Below, in pieces: positions 9,359 to 23,400 of a stretch of DNA of 64,000 nt (the first letter of the stretch is position 1; each line of letters begins with the position of its first letter). The notes below the pieces were generated by a model. It searched no databases, had not been told where the DNA came from, and was given only the letters and a program-made list of their open reading frames with translations. Origin of the DNA: Mycobacterium sp. 141 (GTDB taxonomy: Bacteria > Actinomycetota > Actinomycetes > Mycobacteriales > Mycobacteriaceae); the NCBI RefSeq assembly GCF_000382405.1, contig NZ_KB908260.1:62001-126000 (forward strand). The letters are read 5' to 3'. The position numbers and the translations under genes were made by a program.

Positions 9359-10768
9359 TCACCTGGCCGCGTCGAGCAACTCCTCCAACGATTCGCGCAG
9401 CAGGCTCGGCACCACGTCGACATCGCTCATGGCGTCGCGGTCCGCGTTGATCCCGAAATACAGCATGCCGTTGTAGGAAGTCACACCGATCGCCAACACC
9501 TGGTTCTGCAACAGCGGCGGTACCGCATAGGTCTCCAGCAGCTTGGTCCCCGCCACGTACATCTGCTTCTGCGCCCCAGGCACATTGGTGATCAGCAGAT
9601 TGAACTGCCGTGCCGAGAAGTCGGTGGCCACCCGAATCCCCATGGCATGCAACGTCGGCGGAGCGAACCCCGACAGTGTGACGATGGTGCGCGCATCGAC
9701 CAGACTGGCTGCGGTGGAGTGCGATTCGGTGGCGTGGGCGATCTGGGAGAGCCGCACGACCGGGTTACCCTCACCCACCGGCAGGTCGACCAGGAACGGC
9801 GACACCTCGCTGATCGCCTGGCCGGGTGCCGTCGAATCCAGTTCGGCGTCGGGATACACCGACATCGGCGCCATCGCCCGCACCGTGGTGGTGGGCGTCA
9901 CCGGCTCGCCCCGGGAGAGCAACCAGTTGCGCAGCGCCCCGGCCACCACCGCGAGCACCACGTCGTTGATGTCGCAGTCGTAGCGGGCTCGCACCGTCCG
10001 GTAATCCTCCAGCCGGTGCTCGGCCACCGTGAACCGGCGATTGCGCGACACCGTGGTGTTCAACGGGCTGCTGGGCGCGGTGCCGCGGGCCACGGTGCGG
10101 ACCACATCGGCCACCCGGCGCCCGACGGCGGCCAACTCACCGCTGTTGGTGGCCACGTCGACGACCGCGTCCCGCACAGCCGCCAGCTGGCTGGTCGGCC
10201 GGGCGATCCACTCGCCGATGGCGCCGAGCACGAGCTTCCTGTCGCTGGGTTCACGGGCCGGTATCCAGATGTCCTCGCCGAACTCCGGCGGCTTCTGACT
10301 ACGGTCGGCGATCACATGGCCGATCTCCAGGGCCGTCATCCCGTTCACCAACGCCTGATGGGACCTGGTGTAGATGGCGATGCGGTTCTTCGTGAGGCCC
10401 TCGACGAGATACATTTCCCACAGCGGACGCGTCCTGTCGAGCGGCCGGGAGCCCAGCCGCGCGACCAGATCGTGCAGCTGCGCATCGCTACCCGGAGACG
10501 GCAGCGCCGAGCGACGGATGTGATAGGTGATATCGAAGTCACGGTCGTCGACCCAGACCGGTCGGGCCAGCCCCAGCGTCACCTCGCGCACCTTCTGGCG
10601 GTACCGCGGAATCTGCGGCAGCCGCCGTTCGACGGTCGCCAACAGCGTCTCGTAGCTCAGCCCGGCCCGAGGTTTGCGCAGGATCGCCAGCGACCCCACA
10701 TACATTGGAGTCGAAGAGTTCTCCAGGTGGTAGAACGTCGCGTCGGACGCCGACAGCCTGCTCACCAT
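9359..10768 (-). CDS. WS/DGAT-family acyltransferase with altered active-site motif
   Basis: A 469-residue member of the wax ester synthase/diacylglycerol acyltransferase family. The usual HHxxxDG motif reads S136-H-Q-A-L-V-N-G143: the second, catalytic His (H137) is kept, but the first His is Ser and the Asp is Asn. The C-terminal NVPG segment of the family is present (ITNVPGA). It matches the position of the adjacent M. tuberculosis genes Rv3234c (tgs3) and Rv3233c, here one uninterrupted gene. Expected role is storage-lipid synthesis from acyl-CoA. The motif changes make the activity or acceptor uncertain. Confidence 0.88.
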   Translation of the reverse strand: MVSRLSASDATFYHLENSSTPMYVGSLAILRKPRAGLSYETLLATVERRLPQIPRYRQKVREVTLGLARPVWVDDRDFDITYHIRRSALPSPGSDAQLHDLVARLGSRPLDRTRPLWEMYLVEGLTKNRIAIYTRSHQALVNGMTALEIGHVIADRSQKPPEFGEDIWIPAREPSDRKLVLGAIGEWIARPTSQLAAVRDAVVDVATNSGELAAVGRRVADVVRTVARGTAPSSPLNTTVSRNRRFTVAEHRLEDYRTVRARYDCDINDVVLAVVAGALRNWLLSRGEPVTPTTTVRAMAPMSVYPDAELDSTAPGQAISEVSPFLVDLPVGEGNPVVRLSQIAHATESHSTAASLVDARTIVTLSGFAPPTLHAMGIRVATDFSARQFNLLITNVPGAQKQMYVAGTKLLETYAVPPLLQNQVLAIGVTSYNGMLYFGINADRDAMSDVDVVPSLLRESLEELLDAAR

Positions 10769-10971
10769 GCGGCGCCAACCCCCCCTTCAGTCGCCAGGAA
10801 CCCCGTCACGGTAACCGGCCGTTCTGGAAGCGCGCATCACGGGTGCTGCAGGCCTGCCACGGTATTCGGCGAAACTGGGCGCGCACGGCACCAGTTCGAG
10901 CGTGCGATGATGGACGGGTCTGCACCTCTCCAGCAGATGCGTCCTGTTTCTGACCATCGCTGGAGATCGCC

Positions 10972-11453
10972 GTGCCCATCCCGGAAACCACCCCCACATC
11001 GTCGTTGACCTCGCCGGTGGTCGACTGTGAGCCGCCCCCGCACCCACTCGGCCCGGTGACTCTGACGCCATGCCCAGCACCCACCACGCTGCACCGGCAG
11101 GGCCCGCGCCGGTTGCGGTTGGTCGAGCCGCCGGCGGACCTGCCACCGCAGACCGGGGCGGCACAGTTCGCCGAGCTCGCGCTGCGGCGAGTGCTGGAGG
11201 TCGTCGACCGGCGCCGGCCGCCTGCACAGCTGCGACCGTTGATGAGCCCTCAGGTGCTCGACGCAGTGCTGGCCCACCCGCCGGCTCGGCAAGCGGCAGC
11301 CGCAACCCTGCGCCGGGTGCGGTTACGCACTGCACCCGGGCCCGGCGGCGCGGAGGTGTTCGCCACCTTCAGCCGCGGACCACGGCTGCACGCCATCGCC
11401 GCAAGGATCGAATTGCACAGCGGCCGTTGGCAATTGACCGCCCTGCAGGTCGG

Positions 11454-11457
<4 letters not shown>
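10972..11457 (+). CDS. Rv3235-family conserved protein
   Basis: A 161-residue protein starting at GTG, with GGAGA five bases upstream. The N-terminal third is Pro-rich and low-complexity. The C-terminal two thirds form the conserved Rv3235 domain ([20 protein letters not shown] and later a basic strand-rich part) found beside secA1 across actinobacteria. No catalytic residues are obvious. Its stop TAG shares the CTAG tetranucleotide at 11454-11457 with the secA1 stop on the other strand, so the two genes overlap tail to tail. Function unknown. Confidence 0.8.
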
Positions 11458-14318
<2,861 letters not shown>

Positions 14319-14418
14319 GCTATATCCCCTGTGGGTATCGATGGATCTTCGAGTGTTGATCGTGGTCCATCGTAGGTGACCGGTCGAAATCCCTGTTTGC
14401 ACTCACCGGCGGAGACGA

Positions 14419-14450
14419 AAACGCACCCCGGATCGCTCCGGGGTGCGTTT
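14419..14450 (-). terminator. Rho-independent terminator after hpf
   Basis: Perfect 14-bp stem, AAACGCACCCCGGA at 14419-14432 and its complement at 14437-14450, with a four-base loop. On the minus strand the stem is followed by a short T-run. It lies 18 bp past the hpf stop and about 100 bp before the secA1 start, isolating the two genes. Confidence 0.88.
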
Positions 14451-14467
14451 GCGGCCGGCCTGGTCGA

Positions 14468-15157
14468 TCAGGCGAGGCGGATCAAGCCGTAGTCGTAGGC
14501 GTGCCGCCGGTACACCACCGTCGGTTTGTCGCACTCCTTGTCGTGGAACAGGAAGAAATCGTGACCGACCAGTTCCATCTCATAGAGGGCGTCGTCCACG
14601 GTCATGGGCCGGGCAGGATGCTCCTTGATGCGTACCACCCGGCCGGGTTCGTGATCGTCGAGGTATGTGGGGTCGCCGGTGTCGACCACCGATGTCGCAC
14701 CCGGCTCTCCCAGGACGGGATCCTGGGCGGTCGCTTGGTGCAGCGATACCGGCGTCTTGTCGCCGTAGTGGATCTTGCGGCGGTCCTTGCTGCGGCGCAG
14801 TCGGGCCTCGAGCTTGTCTGCCGCTGATTCGAGGGCTGCGTAGAAACTGTCCGCGCAGGCCTCGCCTCGGACCACTGGGCCCCGACCGCGAGCGGTGATT
14901 TCCACATGTTGACAGTTCTTGCGTTGTCGTCGGTTGCGTTCGTGGTCAAGTTCGACGTCGAAGAGGTAGATGGTCCGGTCGAATCGCTCCAGGCGCGACA
15001 GCTTCTCCGCTACATAGACACGGAAATGATCGGGAACCTCCACGTTGCGCCCCTTGACCACAACTTCGGCGTCGGGTTCCGCGTTGGCGTCGGTGTCATG
15101 GTCCTCGACCACCACGGTGCGGCCTGAATCCATGGAATTGGTTGACATACTTGGCAA
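14468..15157 (-). CDS. hpf: long-form ribosome hibernation promoting factor
   Basis: A 229-residue long HPF (Rv3241c position). The N-terminal S30AE/YfiA domain begins near VVVKGRNVEVPDHF and binds the 30S decoding centre. A linker leads to the C-terminal dimerisation domain with EMELVGHDFFLF at the end. Family role is formation of inactive 100S ribosomes in stress or stationary phase. The start is the ATG at 15157, with ACGAG five bases upstream. An ATG at 15148 is an alternative. The gene is monocistronic, with a long upstream region and a strong terminator. Confidence 0.92.
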   Translation of the reverse strand: MPSMSTNSMDSGRTVVVEDHDTDANAEPDAEVVVKGRNVEVPDHFRVYVAEKLSRLERFDRTIYLFDVELDHERNRRQRKNCQHVEITARGRGPVVRGEACADSFYAALESAADKLEARLRRSKDRRKIHYGDKTPVSLHQATAQDPVLGEPGATSVVDTGDPTYLDDHEPGRVVRIKEHPARPMTVDDALYEMELVGHDFFLFHDKECDKPTVVYRRHAYDYGLIRLA

Positions 15158-15446
15158 CTCGTTTCTCTCACTCGTTGCACGCGGTTTGCGTGCCGGGCTC
15201 TAACGAATCGCGGCGATGGATCAGAGTTCTGTCGCTCCGCCCATCGGCGCAAGTGTCGAGTAATTCACCTCCTACCTTGCAATGGTTATGTGCGGTGAAG
15301 TGGCGCGGTGACGGAGCGCCGCCGTGAGGTGTTCACGGATCGTTGCTGCCGACGGTAGTCCGTGTTCACCGGTTCGTGCCACCAATTTCGACGACATGTT
15401 TCCAGTTCTTCATTTCTGTTTGATTGCGCGGCAGTTGCCGCCCGTG

Positions 15447-16076
15447 TCAGGCATGTGCGAGCACCAACACACCCGCCACACAGACCCCCGCGCCGCGCAG
15501 TACGCGCACCGACTCGGCCGCGGTGGCACCGGTTGTCACGATGTCGTCGACGAGCAGGACCTCGCCGGTCACACCGGCCACCAACCGGACCCGTCCGGCG
15601 ATGTTGCGCTGCCGAGCGGCGCCGGAAAGCCCGACGGAATCACGAACCCAAGGCCGCAGCCGCAGCGCCGGCACGGTTCGCACCCCGGGGCGGCCCGCGC
15701 ATGCCGCGATGGCCATCGCCGTGACGGGGTCGCCACCGCGGCGGCGGGCGGCGAGCCTACGGGTGGGTGCAGGCACCACGTCCAGCGGCGCGCCGACGAC
15801 ACCCCAGGTCAGTAACCGGTCCAGCCCGACCCGCAGCGCGGCCGCCAGCGGTGCCACGAGGTCCGTGCGTCCCCGCTCTTTGGCGGCCACGATGGCGGCG
15901 CGCCTGGCGCCCGCGTAACGCCCCAGCGCGAACACCGGCACGCCAGGATCCGTGCGCGGGGTGATCAGGTGCGGTTCGTCGGAACGCACCGTGAGCATCG
16001 ACGCACACGCCGGGCACCACGGCGTGGCCGGCGCGCCGCAACCGCCGCATTCCAGCGGCAGGATCAGGTCGAGCAT
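15447..16076 (-). CDS. comF: ComF-family phosphoribosyltransferase-like protein
   Basis: A 209-residue ComF-like protein (Rv3242c position). An N-terminal zinc-ribbon with C-x2-C pairs (CGGCG, CPAC) is followed by a type I PRTase fold with the PRPP loop VLLVDDIVTTGAT. In competent bacteria ComF helps DNA uptake, but its role in mycobacteria is not established. It follows lpqB on the same strand, separated by about 55 bp, so it may end the mtrA-mtrB-lpqB transcript. Confidence 0.86.
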   Translation of the reverse strand: MLDLILPLECGGCGAPATPWCPACASMLTVRSDEPHLITPRTDPGVPVFALGRYAGARRAAIVAAKERGRTDLVAPLAAALRVGLDRLLTWGVVGAPLDVVPAPTRRLAARRRGGDPVTAMAIAACAGRPGVRTVPALRLRPWVRDSVGLSGAARQRNIAGRVRLVAGVTGEVLLVDDIVTTGATAAESVRVLRGAGVCVAGVLVLAHA

Positions 16077-16130
16077 GCTGGCAGTGTGCGCGCAGGGACC
16101 GACAGACGCCGGGCCGGCGATGGGAACGGC

Positions 16131-17891
16131 TCAGCCCGGTAACACGGGTATCGCGCCGGCCACCATCAACGGGTGTACCTCCGACCAGCCGGGGTCGTCG
16201 CTGCTGGCCGACGCCGAAAGCTGCAGTACGCCACGCTGATCGGCCACGTACACCGTCGACGGGTTGGCGGCCACGGTGGTCACCGGCATCACCAAATTGC
16301 GGCTCGGCCCGTCGGAGTTGACCCCGTCGATGTTGACGTAGGACACCGGGTGCTGCGGATCGGTGCGCGAGACCACGATGTCATCGCCGGTCCGCCAGGC
16401 CAACGACACCACGGTGTTGCCGAGCCCGAAGCCGAGCCGGCGCGGATAGGTCAGCTGGAACTGTCCGTCCTGGTTCTGCTCGACACTGGCCAGGATCACC
16501 TGCCCGTTGATGACCATCGCCGCCCGGGTGCCGTCACGGGACAACTGTAGGTCGGTGATCGGCCCGGGATATCGCGTGGCAACCGCCGTGGTGTCGACCG
16601 GGATCCGGGCCGGGGCACCGGAGGCGTCCTGAATGGCGCGGACAACGTTGATGCCGTCGACCACCACCCAGACCGCCTGGTCCAACGCCCAGCTCGGCCG
16701 TGACAGCGTGTGGCCCTCCATGGCCTGCGCTGCACCGCCGCCCAGCGGGCCGATCCACAGGGTGGCGCCGGCATTGGGTGCGCCAGGCGGTGACACCACC
16801 ACCGACGCAGCGTCCTGCCCGTTGCGTGACACCGACGCCGAGACCTGGTTGGGCGCAAGCCCGAAAGAACCCGAGACCCGTGGCGCCGCCTGCCCCTCCA
16901 GCGACACGAGCGATCCGCCTACCAGGGCGTGCAACCCCGCCGCGGCGCCGGGGGCTGCACCGGGGTCGGTGGCCGCGACGTCGGAGGTTTCCCAGCCGTC
17001 GGCGAACCGGTCGTCGAGCGGCGCACCGTCGGCGTTGATCACGTACGGCCCACTGATGCCCGCCCGCGCCAGCGTCCAGATGATCTGGGCGGCCAGCAGT
17101 TGTCTGCTGTGCGGATCTCCGGCCGGCAGATTCTCCAGATCGACACGGGCGCCGCCGTAGCCGCGACCCACGCCGGTCTTGCCGCCGTCCGCGCGCGTGA
17201 CCGGGCCGCGCAGTTTCAGCGGGGCGCCCAGCAGGTTGTCCACCGACTTGGCCATCTCGGGCCGCGGACCGACGATCAGCTTGGAGATCAGCTCGGTGGC
17301 CAGCTGGTCGGGGTCGGACACCGCGACATAGCGCGGGTCGGGCACGACGGTGTTGCCGGTCGGGTCGACGAAATACAGGTTGTTGCGCTTGTAGGTGGAC
17401 TGAAACTGTTGCCAGTCAAGGAAAACCCCGTTGGGCAGCTTGTCGATGCGCCACCCGCCGCTGGTCTTGACCAGCTCGATCGGGCCCGGGTCGGGCAGCG
17501 CGCCCTCCCCTGTCTCGAACACGCCGAGATCCGAGAACGATCCGAGAATGTCGGCGTGCATGGTCACCGAAACCCGGTCTGAGCTACGGGTTTCGCCGAA
17601 CACGACCCGGTCGACCAACAGGGCGCTGCCGGCGTCATCCCAGGAACTCGACGCAGATTCGGTGAGAAACTGCCGGGCCGCCAGATGGCGATTCGCAGGA
17701 TCGGCTGTGGCCTTGAGGAATTCCCGCAGCAACACATCGGGGTCCATCTCCGGAGACGGCTTGGGCAGATTCTGCGGCGCCGGGCGCTCGACGGTGCCGA
17801 TCGCCTGGGGTGAGGACGTGCTCGGTATTCCCGCACAGCCGGACGTGAGCACCACCAGGCCGACGATCGGCGCGGCCAGCAGGCGCTTCAC
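16131..17891 (-). CDS. lpqB: lipoprotein LpqB, MtrB-associated
   Basis: A 586-residue lipoprotein. The signal peptide [15 protein letters not shown] ends in the lipobox L-T-S-G-C, with the lipidated Cys at about residue 19. A GerMN domain follows and then a beta-propeller-like C-terminal part. In M. smegmatis LpqB interacts with the MtrB sensor (established). The GTG start overlaps the mtrB stop by 4 bp (GTGA at 17888-17891), so the sensor and lipoprotein are translationally coupled. Confidence 0.95.
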   Translation of the reverse strand: MKRLLAAPIVGLVVLTSGCAGIPSTSSPQAIGTVERPAPQNLPKPSPEMDPDVLLREFLKATADPANRHLAARQFLTESASSSWDDAGSALLVDRVVFGETRSSDRVSVTMHADILGSFSDLGVFETGEGALPDPGPIELVKTSGGWRIDKLPNGVFLDWQQFQSTYKRNNLYFVDPTGNTVVPDPRYVAVSDPDQLATELISKLIVGPRPEMAKSVDNLLGAPLKLRGPVTRADGGKTGVGRGYGGARVDLENLPAGDPHSRQLLAAQIIWTLARAGISGPYVINADGAPLDDRFADGWETSDVAATDPGAAPGAAAGLHALVGGSLVSLEGQAAPRVSGSFGLAPNQVSASVSRNGQDAASVVVSPPGAPNAGATLWIGPLGGGAAQAMEGHTLSRPSWALDQAVWVVVDGINVVRAIQDASGAPARIPVDTTAVATRYPGPITDLQLSRDGTRAAMVINGQVILASVEQNQDGQFQLTYPRRLGFGLGNTVVSLAWRTGDDIVVSRTDPQHPVSYVNIDGVNSDGPSRNLVMPVTTVAANPSTVYVADQRGVLQLSASASSDDPGWSEVHPLMVAGAIPVLPG

Positions 17892-19540
17892 ACGTTCTCC
17901 TCTTCCCGGACCGGTCGGTGTGGGTTATGTTGCGGCTCAATCGGTTTGAGGGGAAGGGGGCTTGCGGTCACCTTGTGGCCGCGGACCAGCGGCAGGGTCA
18001 GCCGAAAACAGGCGCCCTTGCCCGGCTCACCCCAGGCTTCCAGCCTGCCCTGATGTAGCCGGGCATCCTCGATGCTGATCGCCAGGCCGAGGCCGGTGCC
18101 GCCGGAGCGCCGGACGCGCGACGGGTCGGACCGCCAGAATCTGCTGAACACCAGCTTCTCCTCGCCGGGGCGCAGCCCGACGCCGAAGTCGCGGACGGTG
18201 ACCGCGACGGTGTCCTCGTCGGCGGCCATCCGGATCCGCACCGGCTTGTGTTCGGCGTGGTCGATCGCGTTGGCGATGAGATTGCGCAGAATCCGCTCCA
18301 CCCGACGGGGATCCACCTCGGCGATCACCTCCTCGCGCGGCATGTCGACGTCCAGTTCGATGTCGGCGTCGGCCGCCAGGTGTCCGACGTTGTCCAGCGC
18401 GCTGCGCACGGTGCCGCGCAGATCCACCGACTCGACCGACAGTTCGGCCACACCCGCGTCGTGCCGTGAGATCTCCAGCAGGTCGGCCAGTAGTGTCTCG
18501 AAGCGGTCGAGCTCGTTGACCATCAGTTCGGTCGAGCGGCGCAGCGCCGGGTCGAGGTCGTCACTGTGGTCGTAGATCAGATCGGCCGCCATCCGCACGG
18601 TGGTCAGCGGGGTGCGCAGCTCATGGCTGACGTCGGAGGTGAAGCGGCGCTGCAGGTTACCGAACTCCTCGAGCTGTTGGATCTGCCGGGACAGGCTCTC
18701 GGCCATGTCGTTGAACGACTCCGCCAGCCGCGCCATGTCGTCCTCGCCGCGCACCGGCATCCGCTCGGTGAGATGCCCCTCGGCGAACCGCTCGGCGATG
18801 CGTGACGCCGAACGCACGGGCTGCACGATCTGGCGCGCCACCACCAACGCGATGGCGGCCAGTAGACCGAGCAGCACGACACCACCGGTGGCCATGGTGC
18901 CGCGCACCAACGAGATGGTGCTTTCTTCGTTGTTCAGCGGAAAGATCAGGTAGAGCTCAAGATTGGGCACCGACGACGAGACCGGGGTGCCGACGACGAG
19001 CGCGGGCCCGGAAAACCCTTCGGTGTGCACCGTGGCGTACTGATAGCTGACCTGCCCGGCCTTGACGAAATCGCGTAATGCGTTGGGCACCTGGGCGACC
19101 GGACCCGCGGCGGTGGCCGCTCGTGGCCCGTCGCCCGGGACCACCAGGGCAGCGTCGAACGCACCGGCGAGATCACCGCGGACGTCGGCCTTGCGGTCGA
19201 CGAGGGTGTTGCGTGCCAGTTGCAGGCTGCTGTCGAGCGACCGCGATTCTTCCCCGCCGACGATGCCGCTCACGGTGTTTCGGGCCCGCTCGACCTCTTC
19301 GGTGGCGGCCTTGACCTTGACTTCCAGGATCCGGTCGGTGATCTGACTGGTCAACACGAACCCGAGTACGAGGATGACGGCAAGCGAAAGCCCGAGCGTC
19401 AAGGTCACCACGCGTAATTGCAGCGAGCGCCGCCAAACCAGACCGACAGCCCTGCCCAGCGTCCCCAACCCGCGCAACAGTGGGCCGGAACCTCCCCAGC
19501 GCCCACGGATGCGCCGTCTGGAGCCAAATATCACGGCCAC
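17888..19540 (-). CDS. mtrB: sensor histidine kinase MtrB
   Basis: A 550-residue membrane sensor kinase. Membrane helices at about 43-66 and 217-236 enclose an extracellular sensor domain. HAMP follows at about 237-290 and the HisKA box [10 protein letters not shown] with H306 as phosphorylation site. The ATPase domain shows NAIDHAEH (N box), [11 protein letters not shown] (G1) and GTGLGL (G2). It phosphorylates MtrA and links cell-wall status with division. GTG start at 19540, 40 bp after mtrA. Confidence 0.96.
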   Translation of the reverse strand: MAVIFGSRRRIRGRWGGSGPLLRGLGTLGRAVGLVWRRSLQLRVVTLTLGLSLAVILVLGFVLTSQITDRILEVKVKAATEEVERARNTVSGIVGGEESRSLDSSLQLARNTLVDRKADVRGDLAGAFDAALVVPGDGPRAATAAGPVAQVPNALRDFVKAGQVSYQYATVHTEGFSGPALVVGTPVSSSVPNLELYLIFPLNNEESTISLVRGTMATGGVVLLGLLAAIALVVARQIVQPVRSASRIAERFAEGHLTERMPVRGEDDMARLAESFNDMAESLSRQIQQLEEFGNLQRRFTSDVSHELRTPLTTVRMAADLIYDHSDDLDPALRRSTELMVNELDRFETLLADLLEISRHDAGVAELSVESVDLRGTVRSALDNVGHLAADADIELDVDMPREEVIAEVDPRRVERILRNLIANAIDHAEHKPVRIRMAADEDTVAVTVRDFGVGLRPGEEKLVFSRFWRSDPSRVRRSGGTGLGLAISIEDARLHQGRLEAWGEPGKGACFRLTLPLVRGHKVTASPLPLKPIEPQHNPHRPVREEENV

Positions 19541-19580
19541 CGCCGCGCAGTGAATATCCCGGCCACCGCGGGCGGTGGGA

Positions 19581-20267
19581 TCATGGCGGTCCGGCCTTGT
19601 ATCCCACTCCTCGAACGGTCAGCACCACCTGCGGGTTCTCCGGATCTTTCTCGACCTTGGCCCGCAACCGCTGGACATGCACGTTCACCAAACGGGTGTC
19701 AGCGGGGTGTCGATATCCCCACACCTGTTCGAGCAGCACATCACGAGTAAACACCTGTCGCGGTTTGCGTGCCAACGCCACCAGCAGGTCGAATTCCAAC
19801 GGTGTCAACGAAATCTGCTCACCCTGCCGGGTCACCTTGTGGGCCGGAACGTCGATCTCCACGTCGCTGATCGACAGCAGCTCGGCTGGCTCATCTTCGT
19901 TGCGGCGCAACCGCGCCCGCACCCGTGCGACCAATTCCTTCGGTTTGAACGGCTTCATCACGTAGTCGTCGGCGCCGGACTCCAGCCCGAGGACCACGTC
20001 GACGGTGTCTGTCTTGGCGGTCAGCATCACGATGGGCACACCGGAATCGGCCCGCAGCACCCGGCACACGTCGATGCCGTTCATGCCGGGCAGCATCAGG
20101 TCCAGCAGCACCAGATCCGGTCGCAGCTCGCGGACGGCGGTGAGCGCTTGGCTGCCGTCGCCGATGACCGCGGTGTCGAAACCCTCGCCACGCAACACGA
20201 TGGTGAGCATCTCGGCCAGCGATGGGTCGTCGTCGACGACAAGGATCCTTTGCCTCATGGTGTCCAT
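19581..20267 (-). CDS. mtrA: response regulator MtrA
   Basis: A 228-residue OmpR-type regulator, nearly identical to my recollection of M. tuberculosis MtrA. The receiver domain has the acidic pocket VVDDD, phospho-acceptor D56 in LVLLDLM, and the conserved T and K (MLTAK, MKPFKP). The C-terminal winged helix ends in [12 protein letters not shown]. MtrA controls replication, division and cell-wall hydrolase genes. It heads the mtrA-mtrB-lpqB operon. Here its upstream neighbour is a divergent PknK-like gene rather than tmk. Confidence 0.97.
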   Translation of the reverse strand: MDTMRQRILVVDDDPSLAEMLTIVLRGEGFDTAVIGDGSQALTAVRELRPDLVLLDLMLPGMNGIDVCRVLRADSGVPIVMLTAKTDTVDVVLGLESGADDYVMKPFKPKELVARVRARLRRNEDEPAELLSISDVEIDVPAHKVTRQGEQISLTPLEFDLLVALARKPRQVFTRDVLLEQVWGYRHPADTRLVNVHVQRLRAKVEKDPENPQVVLTVRGVGYKAGPP

Positions 20268-20458
20268 GGTGTCACCAGAATGCGATAAAACTCGGGTACC
20301 ACACGCGGTGATCTTGGCGGCGCACCGGCTCGATCCAGTGCATTAGGTGGTTAAGACACGCTAATCGCCCGCGCAACCGGGGATATGCTTAGGCGTAGAT
20401 CATCGCGATATGGCTGATGTAGCAACTGGGCCGGCGTCTCGGATGAATCGAGGTTTCG

Positions 20459-23400
20459 ATGGCCGATGTCGATCCGTTCATGACCCAATACGCCGTTGCG
20501 GGCTCCATCCCGGCGGAATTGGCAGCTGCCGGATTCGAGGACGCTGAAGAGATCGGCCGCGGCGGTTTCGGCGTCGTCTACCGCTGCACCCAACCCTCGC
20601 TCGACCGCACAGTGGCGGTCAAGGTCCTCACGGCGGACCTCGACGAGGAGAACTGTGCGCGGTTCTATCGCGAACAGCGTGCGGTGGGCCGGCTGACCGG
20701 GCACCCCAACATCGTGTACGTCCTCGAGGTGGGCACCACCGACAGCGGCCATCCTTTCCTCGTCATGCCCTACCATCCCCAGGACTCTCTGCACACGCGG
20801 ATTCGTGATCATGGTCCGCTTCCGCTGAAAGACGTGCTGCGGCTCGGGGTGAAGCTGGCCGGCGCCCTGGATGCCGCGCACCGCCTGGGCATCGTGCATC
20901 GCGATGTCAAACCGGGAAACATCCTGCTCACCGATTACGGTGAGCCGGCACTGACGGACTTCGGCATCGCCCACGTCGCAGGAGGCTTCGAGACCGCCAC
21001 CGGTCTCGTGACAGGTTCACCGGCCTTCTCCGCGCCGGAGGTCATCGTGGGACGGCCTCCAAGTCCGGCCGCGGACGTCTACGGGCTCGGCGCGACCCTG
21101 TTCGCCGCGCTCACCGGTCACGCCGCGTTCGAACGGCGCAGCGGTGAGCAGATGGTGGCCCAGTTCCTGAGGATCACCACCGAGCCCATTCCGAATCCAC
21201 GCGAGCACGGCGTCCCAGAGGACGTCAGCGTGATCATCGAGCAAACGATGTCCGACGACCCGGAGTGCCGACCGTCCGCTGCGGAGCTGGGCCGCCTGCT
21301 GCGTGAGTCCCAACGCCTCCACGGCTTCGCCGTCGACGATATGGCGGCGCATGCCGAACTGGGCGACACGACTCAACCGGACACGACCTGGAAAGCCGAA
21401 TCACCCTCGAGTGTGCGCCCCAAGGGCAATCTTCCGGCGGAACTGACCAATTTCATCGGACGTCGCCAGGAGATCGCCAAGATCAAGCGGCTGCTCTCGG
21501 CGTCGCGGCTGGTCACTCTCACCGGTGTCGGCGGCGCGGGCAAGACTCGGCTGTCTCTGCGTGTTGCCGCGGATCTGCAACGCGCTTTCCCCGACGGCGT
21601 GTGGTTGGTGGAATTGGCGGAGCTGAAGGACGAGGCGCTGCTCGCCCAGACCATCGCGAGCACCCTCGGGCTGCACAACCGCAGCGGGCGATTGCCCACG
21701 CCTGCCCTGGTGGAATACCTGTCGGACAAAAACCTGCTACTGGTGCTGGACAACTGCGAGCATCTGCGCGACGGGTGCGCCATGGTCGCCGAGGCGATAC
21801 TGCACGGCGCGGCTGGTGTACGCATCCTCGCCACCAGCAGGCAGGCCCTCGGGCTGACCGGGGAGTACATCTTCCAGATTCCGACGATGTCCATGCCCGA
21901 CGAGGTGCGACTGCCGCCGGAGGAGCTCGGCCAGTACGAGGCAGTGACGCTGTTCGTCGACCGCGCGACCGCGGTGCAGCCGGAATTCGCATTGACCGAG
22001 GAGAATGCCGAGACGATCTCGCGCATCTGCCAGCGGTTGGACGGGATCCCACTGGCAATAGAGCTGACTGCGGTGCGGCTTCGCGCCCTCTCGCCGAACG
22101 AGATCCTGGACCGACTCGAGGACCGCTTCAGGCTGCTCACGGCCGGCAGCCCCGGTGTGCTGCCACGGCATCAGACCCTGCGGGCGTCGATCGAATGGAG
22201 CCACGAGCTGTGCTCGGAGCAGGAGAAGCTGTTGTGGGTGCGACTGTCGGTGTTCTCCGGCGGATTCAGTCTGTCCGCAGCGGAAGCGACCTGCTCGAGC
22301 GACGAGCTCGATGAACTCGACGTACTAGGTGTGCTGGCGACGCTGGTGGACAAGTCGATCGTGATCTCCGAACAGCTGGACGGCCATCAGCGGTACCGAT
22401 TGCTGGAGACCATCCGCCAGTACGGGCTGGAGCGGCTGCGCGCCGACGGTGACGAACATGTGCAGCGCAGACGCCACCGAGACTACTTCGCCGACCTCGT
22501 CGAACGGGTCCGGGCGGACTGGCTGGGCCCCGAACAGGGCAGGTGGCTCAATACGCTGCACCACGAACACAGCAACTTGCGTACCGCATTCGAATTCTGC
22601 TTCACGGAGCCGGACGAGGCCGCCACTGGCTTGCGGATGGCCAGCGCGTTGTGGTTCTTCTGGATCGCATCTGGGCTGACCAGCGAAGGGCGCCGCTGGC
22701 TGGAGCGCGGGCTGGCGCTGGACACGCAGCCCAGCGACATTCGGGCACGTGCGTTGTGGGTGACCGGATATCTGTCCACGCTCGAAGAGAACATCGGTGC
22801 GGCCAGGGCGATGCTCGAGGCGTGCACGCCGCTCGCCGAGCAGCTGGGCGACACCGATGCGGCTGCATGGGCGGTGCAGCTGAACGGCATGACGAAGATG
22901 TCCGAGGGAGACCTGCCTGCGGCGCGGCACCTGCTCGCAGAAGCGCTGGACCTGCATCGCGCCACAGGCAGCAGGCTTGGCACTCTCGACGCCAGCTTCT
23001 ATCTCGTGGGTGTAACCACGTTGCTCGGCGACATGAAGTCCGCCATGCAGGTCTGCACGGACGCCATCGCACTGTGCGACGCGCTCGGCGAGCGCTGGAT
23101 GAAGTCGTACATGCTGTGGGACCGCGCACTCGTCGCGTGGCTGCAAGGCGATGGCGAGCGCGCTGCCGACTCGGCGCTGGAGAGCCTGCGGCTGGCCCGC
23201 GAGTTCAGCGAGCAGTGGGTGATCGCCTTCTGCTTGGAGACCCTGGCGTGGGCGGCCGGCGGCGAGCCGGAGCCCCGGCGCGCGGCCCGGCTGCTGGGCG
23301 CGGCCGACCGGCTGTGGCGGCGGATCGGCGCACCGCTATACGGCATGCGCCACCTCGTGTCGGTGCACAACCAGCAGCAGGAGCGCGTCCAGCAGGCGCT

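Noticed and set aside
7864..11008. Long plus-strand open frames (482 and 553 codons) opposite ppk2 and the WS/DGAT gene
   Set aside because: Both lie fully antisense to well-supported genes and are rich in Arg/His/Gln/Pro with no recognisable fold.
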